This document shows positions 6,872 through 11,222 of a stretch of DNA of 11,222 nt, piece after piece (positions within the stretch are counted from its first letter, which is position 1; each line of letters starts with the position of its first letter). The stretch lies in NCBI GenBank assembly GCA_964465735.1, contig CAYXKT010000094.1:1-11222 (forward strand), written 5' to 3'. The DNA is from Erginobacter sp964465735. GTDB taxonomy: Bacteria > Auribacterota > Erginobacteria > Erginobacterales > Erginobacteraceae. The notes under the pieces are model-generated. The model was given only the letters and a program-made list of their open reading frames with translations, did not search any database and was not told the origin of the DNA. Both the position numbers and the translations under genes were made by a program.

Positions 6872-7268
6872 AACATTCGCTCCGGAAAAATCGGAGATTA
6901 AAGATTAACCGGATCGACCACGATCCTGAGCAAAGTTCACTGATCAGGTAGTGTCACAATTAACATTCTGGTAAGAATTGAGCTGTTTAAATAATTGCTG
7001 GGGCTGACTTTGCCATCATTCTCCTACTCCGAAAGGGCAACCCATCAGAGCCCGGCAAGCTTCGCCGGGGTCATCCGGGATCAACAGTTAATCCGCCCCA
7101 GAGAGCTGCCCGATCAAGGCCGTATTGAAAAAGACTAAAGGGTCAACTTAGGCTTGAATATTTTCGATCTCATTGCGATCGGTTTTTTTCATCCGGATCC
7201 AGGCGGAATACGGATCTGCCATCTCAACCTGTTGGAAAGCAAAATATTCACTCGGCCGTCCCGGAGAT
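6872..7268. other. 397-base gap between hldD and the heptose kinase, no convincing gene
   Basis: This is the longest non-coding stretch. On the minus strand a GC-rich stem-loop, CCCGGC/GCCGGG with a 7-base loop (7051-7069), has no T-run after it. An inverted repeat CCTGA/TCAGG spans 6925-6948. The sequence CCTAAGTTGA at 7153-7144 (minus strand) equals the inner tip of the window-terminal repeats. A direct GATTAAAGATTAA run sits at 6896-6908, just upstream of the kinase start. A 24-codon open frame at 7148-7222 has no supporting features. The mid part is less GC-rich than the genes and may be relic mobile DNA, but I cannot assign it. Confidence 0.5.
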
Positions 7269-8261
7269 TTACTCCTCCGCCGCAACCAGGTAACGGCCCG
7301 GAACCAGGTAATTGACCACATAATCCCGGATCCCCTCTTCCAGTGAAGTCGTCGGCCGGTCATAACCGGCCTGGTGAAGCTTCTCCATCCCGGCCTCGGT
7401 ATGGTACTGATAATTCGGCCTGATCTCTTCCGGCATTGAGACATAAACTATCTGCCTCTCTCGTTCCAGGGAGTCAAAGAGGGCATTGCCCAGATCGTTC
7501 CAGGTCCGGGCCCAGCCGGAACCAATATTGAAGATTCCGGACAGGGAGGGGTTCCGGTAGAGAAAGAGAATCATCTCCAGGGCGTCCTTGATATAGATAA
7601 AATCCCGATCCTGTTCCCCATCGAGCCAACCGTCCCGGCAAGATTTGAAGAGAGACATCCGGCCCCCTTGCCGGATCTGGTCATATCCCTTGCAGACCAT
7701 TGAACGCATTGATCCCTTATGATATTCATTCGGCCCATAGACGTTGAAAAATTTCAGTCCGACAATTTTATCCAGCCAGCCCCGGCAAAGAGCGTAGAGA
7801 TCGAAGAGATGCTTGGAAAAACCGTACTTGTTCAGGGGCCTCAGTCGCCTCAGTTCGGATTCCCGGTCACAGTAGCCCCGGCTTCCATCGCCATAGGTAG
7901 CGGCGCTGGAAGCGTAGATAAAGCGGACCCCCGCTTCCAGTGAGTACCGGGCTAGAGTCTTGCTGTATTCGAAATTGTTCTTAACCAGGTAGCGGGCATC
8001 CGCCTCAGTAGTGGAGGAACAAGCTCCGAAGTGGAAGATCGTCTCCAGGGAAGCGGGCAGATCCCGTCTCCGCACCCGGTCGAGAAAATCATCCTTCTCC
8101 TGGTAATCGGAGATCTGCAACCCGGCCAGGTTCTCCCACTTTTCACCTGTTCCCAAAGAGTCGACAATAACAATCGCCTCCTCCCCTTCCCGATTCAAAC
8201 GCCAGGCCAGGGCAGATCCGATGAATCCCGCCCCACCGGTGATAATAATCTTTTCACTCAT
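7269..8261 (-). CDS. hldD: ADP-L-glycero-D-manno-heptose 6-epimerase HldD
   Basis: HldD is an NADP-dependent short-chain dehydrogenase/epimerase that converts ADP-D-glycero-D-manno-heptose to the L-glycero form used for the LPS inner core. The 330-residue product has the Rossmann motif GGAGFIGS at 9-16, GACSSTTE at 79-86, Ser119 in ASSAATYG, the catalytic Tyr146-xxx-Lys150 pair in KYGFSK, and the HldD-specific stretch NVYGPNEYHKGSMRSMV that distinguishes it from UDP-sugar epimerases. DFIYIKDA and a final FNIGSGWARTWNDL follow. The frame is open to 8390, but the extra 43 residues do not resemble the family and precede the Rossmann fold, so the ATG at 8261 was chosen. Its ribosome-binding site is weak (GGGA well upstream). 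It is the last step of ADP-heptose synthesis and precedes the kinase after a long gap. Confidence 0.96.
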   Translation of the reverse strand: MSEKIIITGGAGFIGSALAWRLNREGEEAIVIVDSLGTGEKWENLAGLQISDYQEKDDFLDRVRRRDLPASLETIFHFGACSSTTEADARYLVKNNFEYSKTLARYSLEAGVRFIYASSAATYGDGSRGYCDRESELRRLRPLNKYGFSKHLFDLYALCRGWLDKIVGLKFFNVYGPNEYHKGSMRSMVCKGYDQIRQGGRMSLFKSCRDGWLDGEQDRDFIYIKDALEMILFLYRNPSLSGIFNIGSGWARTWNDLGNALFDSLERERQIVYVSMPEEIRPNYQYHTEAGMEKLHQAGYDRPTTSLEEGIRDYVVNYLVPGRYLVAAEE

Positions 8262-8415
8262 AAATTTAACCGATCCCACAAGGTTAAGGGTTTTCAGAGC
8301 AGACCGTTCCGCGAAACCCCGAGGACGACAGCGGTCGCTGGAGCCCGGAATCGGATTGATACCGATCGTATCCGCGAAATTCACAGACAAGGGCGGATCT
8401 TCTTTTGAGGAAAGT

Positions 8416-8444
8416 ATACTACTCGAGCGGCGAAACTTTCACAA
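8416..8444 (-). promoter_or_regulatory. Candidate sigma70-type promoter upstream of hldD
   Basis: On the minus strand TTGTGA (8444-8439) and TAGTAT (8421-8416) are 17 bases apart, overlapping the stop codon of the ligase gene. They precede a 177-base leader (8438-8262) ahead of hldD. The long leader supports separate transcription of the downstream genes. The leader also holds GGGTTT/AAACCC arms that could pair over about 20 bases. No transcript data support this, and the boxes are only moderately good. Confidence 0.3.
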
Positions 8445-9818
8445 GCCGGAATAAATTCCGCTTTGCCTCCTCTCTCCAGCAGCCACAATGGCGAGCAGCA
8501 GCCAGAAGATCAGCATTACCCGGAAAGAGAACAAGGGATTGTCGGCCAGGCCTCCAACCAGGAAACCAGTCAGACCGGCCGTCAGTCCCCGGCTGTAGAA
8601 ACAGCGGAAACAATCAGCGGACCGGCTCAAGCCGATCCGCAAGGTTCCCAGGGAGTTGACCAGCAGCCAGAGAAAGGCCAGCAGGCCAGGGATCCCGATG
8701 CCGGCCCCCAGGGCCAGGTACATATTATGGGCGTGAACCGGTTCTTCCCCGGTCTGCACCTCCTTGAAATCGCGCTCATAGGCTTGCCTAAAGACCCGGT
8801 AACCGGGGCCATATCCTAAAAGCGGACGAGTTTCGATCATCCCGAGCACACCCTGCCAGTAAATCAGGCGTTTCTCAATATTCGGATCCCGGGCAAAAGT
8901 GGAGATGCTCCGGACCCGGTTCCGCAGATAGTTCTGAGGCCCGAAATTAACGCCCAGAACCAACAGACCCCCCAACAGCAGCAGCGCGCCCAGCAGGTAA
9001 AAACGGAGCCGCCAATGCATCACCAGCACTCCGAGACCGATTAGAAGTCCCAGCCAGGCGGTCCGGGAAAAAGTCAGGACCATTGCCAGGCCGCAAAAGA
9101 CCGTCACCGTGCCGAAGATGACACGGGCCATCCGCGGGATCTTGCCCACGGTCAGGGCGATCCCTAAGGGAATCAGGAGAAGAAGGACCGAACCGGTGGT
9201 ATTCGGGTGCATAAATGAAAGCCAGATCCGCCGCGGAGTATCCGGGAAATATACCTGTTGACTGAAGAGATAAAATCCTGCCAGGGCCGAGATCCCGACT
9301 GCGATATAGAGGACCGCGAGGGCGATCCTCTGTCGGCGTTCCGAGGAGAGGATCGCGGTAGCGGCCAGGAAAAACCCGCCCCCGAGAAGTAACTCCCGCA
9401 ATCCGTCTGACCAGCTGACTGCCCGGAAAGGGGAAAAAAAATAGGAGAGGGTGGCCAGGGAGAGGAAAACCAACAGGGGAAAAAGCAAAGAGTTCCCGGA
9501 CAACCGCAGACTCCGGTCCCGGATCATCGACAGACCCCAGAGGATCAACAGAAAAAGGACCAGGTTCTCGAGCTTGCCCCCGATACTGAAGGAGAGCCCG
9601 GAAATAGCGGGAAGAAATAAGCGAAAAACCGGCTGCTCCAGAGAAGCGCCGTTGCGGTTCAGTGATACCTGACCCACTCCGACAAAGAAAACCACCAGGC
9701 AGAAGAAGATCCAGGGCAGCAAACGGCCCTTTTCCCGCCAGGACTTTTCCCCGACCGGATCTCCCCGCCGGACAACTTGGTCCGAAAGTTCCTCACAATT
9801 ATCGACTCGATCAGTCAT
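8439..9818 (-). CDS. O-antigen ligase / polymerase family membrane protein (Wzy_C-like, WaaL type)
   Basis: This is a polytopic inner-membrane protein of the WaaL/Wzy superfamily, whose members join undecaprenyl-linked glycans to lipid A-core or polymerise them. In the 459-residue product a short charged N-terminus (1-32) is followed by many hydrophobic segments, the first at about 33-50. Superfamily motifs are MHPNTTGS at 203-210, FSRTAWLG at 250-257 with Arg252, a large hydrophilic loop at about 290-365 containing PLLGYGPGY (332-340), and HAHNMYL at 362-368 whose His matches the conserved periplasmic His. A GTG at 9845 would add nine residues, but the ATG at 9818 has AGGA eight bases upstream and is preferred. 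The neighbouring LPS genes favour a ligase, though WaaL and Wzy cannot be separated on sequence alone. Confidence 0.85.
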   Translation of the reverse strand: MTDRVDNCEELSDQVVRRGDPVGEKSWREKGRLLPWIFFCLVVFFVGVGQVSLNRNGASLEQPVFRLFLPAISGLSFSIGGKLENLVLFLLILWGLSMIRDRSLRLSGNSLLFPLLVFLSLATLSYFFSPFRAVSWSDGLRELLLGGGFFLAATAILSSERRQRIALAVLYIAVGISALAGFYLFSQQVYFPDTPRRIWLSFMHPNTTGSVLLLLIPLGIALTVGKIPRMARVIFGTVTVFCGLAMVLTFSRTAWLGLLIGLGVLVMHWRLRFYLLGALLLLGGLLVLGVNFGPQNYLRNRVRSISTFARDPNIEKRLIYWQGVLGMIETRPLLGYGPGYRVFRQAYERDFKEVQTGEEPVHAHNMYLALGAGIGIPGLLAFLWLLVNSLGTLRIGLSRSADCFRCFYSRGLTAGLTGFLVGGLADNPLFSFRVMLIFWLLLAIVAAGERRQSGIYSGL

Positions 9819-9863
9819 CGTAATGATCCTGAATCCTTCAGCCACGGTAAACGACAGGTTAAA

Positions 9864-11009
9864 TTAATTGCCCTGGCTGGCCCTCTCGGTCAGCAATCGT
9901 ATCTCATCTTCAATCTCCCGGGCATAGCGGGGAAGCGAGAATCGTTCTTCCACTTCGCTCCGGCCCGCCCGGGCGGTCCGCCTCGCCTGTTCCGGTTCTT
10001 TCAGCATCCGTTCAGCCGCCGCCGCCAATTGCTCAGGAGCCCCGACTGGGACCAACAAACCGGTCTCACCATCGGTAATGATCTCTTCCACCCCTCCGGA
10101 ACGGACAGCCACCACCGGCACCTCGCCGGCCAGGGCTTCCGCCACCACCCGCCCAAAAGACTCCGAAGGCGAAGGGTGGAGAAACAGATCAAACTCGTTT
10201 AACTGCCGTCGAAGATCAAAGAATTCTCCGGCAAATCGGACCCGGCCCTCCAGGCGCAAGTCCCGAATCCGGCCGTCCAGTTCCCCTTTGAAGTACCGGA
10301 ATTTTTCCGGGAGCCGGCCCGCGATCACCAGGCGGGCCCGGGGGAAGCGCCCGGCGAGGAGGGCAAAGGCCTCAATCAGATCAAGGTAACCCTTCTGAGG
10401 ACAGATATCCCCTATCGCTCCGAGTACCGGTGAACCCCGTTCCGGATAAGTCGGACCGGCGATGGGCAAACCACCTTCTTCGGGTCGGGTCAGACTTATC
10501 CCGGGATAGATCACCCGGCTCTTTGCCGCCACCTCCGCCCCCAGCAACTCCGCCTGGGATCGGGCAATCCGGGAATTAAAGATCAGGCGGTCAGCCCGGG
10601 CAGCGGCTCCGCACATCTCCGCCCACTCCCGTCGAGACCGGTAACCGTCCACCATTTCGTGGACCAACCAGATCACCGGGAGCCCCAGCCCGGACGCCGC
10701 CTCCACCGCCCTAAACGACTCCAGGCTGTTGGCCACTACCAGCGAGATCTTTCGGCCGGAGAATATCCCTCTGAGCCGGCCCCGGATCCGGGGCCGACCG
10801 ACCGGGATCTCCCGACCAAAACGGGTCCGGCCATAAACAAACAACTCCACTCCGGGGAGGGGGTACTTATCCAAAAGCGGGCCGGCGACCGGAACCCCGA
10901 AAGCCAAAAGACCCGAAGCCGAGCGGCAAGCCAGCTCACCGACCAATTCCGCCAGAGTGATCGGGGCACCGTTCAAGACCGTGGTATGCGATATAAAGCC
11001 CACCTTCAT
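9864..11009 (-). CDS. GT4-family (GT-B fold) glycosyltransferase
   Basis: This is a retaining glycosyltransferase of the Glycos_transf_1 type that probably adds a sugar to LPS core or a surface glycan on the cytosolic side. The 381-residue product has an N-terminal acceptor domain starting MKVGFISHTTVLNGAP, and WLVHE at 114-118. A C-terminal nucleotide-sugar domain contains GAIGDICPQKGYLDLIEAF (197-215), RLVIAG (226-231), LHPSPSESFGRVVAEAL (277-293) with the E-x7-E pair Glu283/Glu291, and SGGVEEIITDGETGLLV at 304-320. There is no signal peptide or membrane segment. The ATG at 11009 has AGGGA eight bases upstream. It is the first gene of the minus-strand run and lies 45 bases before the ligase gene. 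Donor, acceptor and linkage cannot be read from sequence. Confidence 0.9.
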   Translation of the reverse strand: MKVGFISHTTVLNGAPITLAELVGELACRSASGLLAFGVPVAGPLLDKYPLPGVELFVYGRTRFGREIPVGRPRIRGRLRGIFSGRKISLVVANSLESFRAVEAASGLGLPVIWLVHEMVDGYRSRREWAEMCGAAARADRLIFNSRIARSQAELLGAEVAAKSRVIYPGISLTRPEEGGLPIAGPTYPERGSPVLGAIGDICPQKGYLDLIEAFALLAGRFPRARLVIAGRLPEKFRYFKGELDGRIRDLRLEGRVRFAGEFFDLRRQLNEFDLFLHPSPSESFGRVVAEALAGEVPVVAVRSGGVEEIITDGETGLLVPVGAPEQLAAAAERMLKEPEQARRTARAGRSEVEERFSLPRYAREIEDEIRLLTERASQGN

Positions 11010-11049
11010 ACTAACTATCCCTATCTCCTCGCGCGTTCTGAAAATAAAT

Positions 11050-11128
11050 AACCACAGAGAACACAGAGAGTATTGAAATAGAAGGGATTAAATAAAATCA
11101 CTCTTTCTCCCCTTCAATGTTCTCTGAC
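11050..11128. repeat. CACAGAGA repeat and imperfect hairpin in the leader of the first gene
   Basis: Two CACAGAGA units (11053-11060 and 11062-11069) with a one-base spacer follow AAC, the ACCACAGAGnnCACAGAG layout of a widely dispersed repeat. The segment CAGAGAACA (11055-11063) pairs perfectly with TGTTCTCTG (11118-11126), and the inner GAAGGG (11081-11086) with CCCTTC (11110-11115), so the leader can form a long imperfect hairpin. It is oriented oppositely to the related triple repeat in kdsB. Confidence 0.6.
11089..11117 (-). promoter_or_regulatory. Candidate promoter for the minus-strand LPS run
   Basis: On the minus strand TTGAAG (11117-11112) and TATTTA (11094-11089) are spaced by 17 bases, about 80 bases upstream of the glycosyltransferase ATG. 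The AT-rich leader is the only plausible start for this run inside the window. The boxes also overlap the imperfect hairpin and repeat region. The match is modest, and transcription could equally enter from beyond the window. Confidence 0.3.
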
Positions 11129-11165
11129 AATACCATCCTTGTAATCCCGTCCTTAAGCCAATGAA

Positions 11166-11222
11166 GATTAAACCTAAGTTGAGCGATTATTGCGGATGAA
11201 ACGTGCTAAGATTTTGCCGGCC
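11166..11222. repeat. Right copy of window-terminal inverted repeat
   Basis: These 57 bases are the inverted counterpart of 3-60, differing by one substitution and one missing base. The match runs to the last base of the window and stops inward at 11166, where the sequence becomes unrelated to the left flank. The inner tip reads GATTAAACCTAAGTTGAGCG. Opposite orientation at the two ends makes the whole LPS locus look bracketed. Confidence 0.9.

Noticed and set aside
7051..7069. CCCGGC/GCCGGG stem-loop as a terminator after hldD
   Set aside because: The stem is good but no T-run follows on either strand, so termination cannot be claimed.
7165..7189. Plus-strand CGATC/GATCG stem followed by seven T residues
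   Set aside because: It looks like an intrinsic terminator on the plus strand, but no plus-strand gene precedes it, the stem is only 5 bp, and on the minus strand the T-run becomes an upstream A-run.
7148..7222. 24-codon minus-strand frame starting MADPYSAWIR
   Set aside because: It has no strong ribosome-binding site and no recognisable similarity, and the frame simply stays open out of hldD in another phase. It is too weak to call a gene.
8262..8390. 43-residue N-terminal extension of HldD
   Set aside because: The extension precedes the Rossmann GGAGFIGS motif, which should be near the N-terminus, and has no family similarity. An ATG at 8261 gives the expected start.
1..11222. CRISPR, toxin-antitoxin, phage-defence or retron system
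   Set aside because: No regularly spaced direct repeats, transposase, reverse transcriptase, nuclease or small antitoxin-like pair was seen. All strong genes belong to LPS synthesis or export.

Overview
This window is a compact lipopolysaccharide (LPS) biosynthesis and export locus from a diderm (Gram-negative-type), moderately GC-rich bacterium. Every convincing gene lies on the minus strand, so transcription runs from about position 11.1 kb down to 148. Nothing in the window fixes the phylum. The strict LPS gene complement, the clustering of Kdo, heptose and Lpt genes, and the dispersed repeats would fit an uncultivated diderm lineage, but that is inference. The abrupt ends inside a repeat suggest that the window is a whole metagenomic contig.

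In transcription order the layout is: a GT4-type glycosyltransferase (11009-9864); an O-antigen ligase/polymerase-type membrane protein (9818-8439); a 177-base leader with a candidate internal promoter; hldD (8261-7269); a 397-base gene-poor gap; the heptose kinase of HldE type (6871-5900); gmhB (5931-5341); kdsB (5344-4550); a 236-base gap holding a degenerate palindromic repeat; kdsA (4313-3477); kdsD (3484-2495); kdsC (2456-1953); an lptC-like gene (1956-1459); lptA (1462-965); and lptB (870-148). Many junctions are short stop/start overlaps (ATGA or 8 bases), so the blocks gmhB-kdsB, kdsA-kdsD and kdsC-lptC-lptA look translationally coupled.

Functionally, KdsD, KdsA, KdsC and KdsB are the complete ribulose-5-phosphate to CMP-Kdo route. 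The HldE-type kinase, GmhB and HldD cover three of the five steps to ADP-L-glycero-D-manno-heptose; GmhA and the adenylyltransferase are absent here. The glycosyltransferase and ligase assemble surface sugars, and LptB, LptA and the LptC-like protein belong to the Lpt bridge that carries finished LPS to the outer membrane.

I found no new defence, mobile or signalling system. The unusual material is in the repeats: about 57-bp near-perfect inverted repeats at the two window ends, a triple 8-mer repeat that encodes the last residues of KdsB, a related repeat in the leader of the first gene, and a degenerate palindromic element inside the operon. I saw no tRNA, rRNA or CRISPR array.
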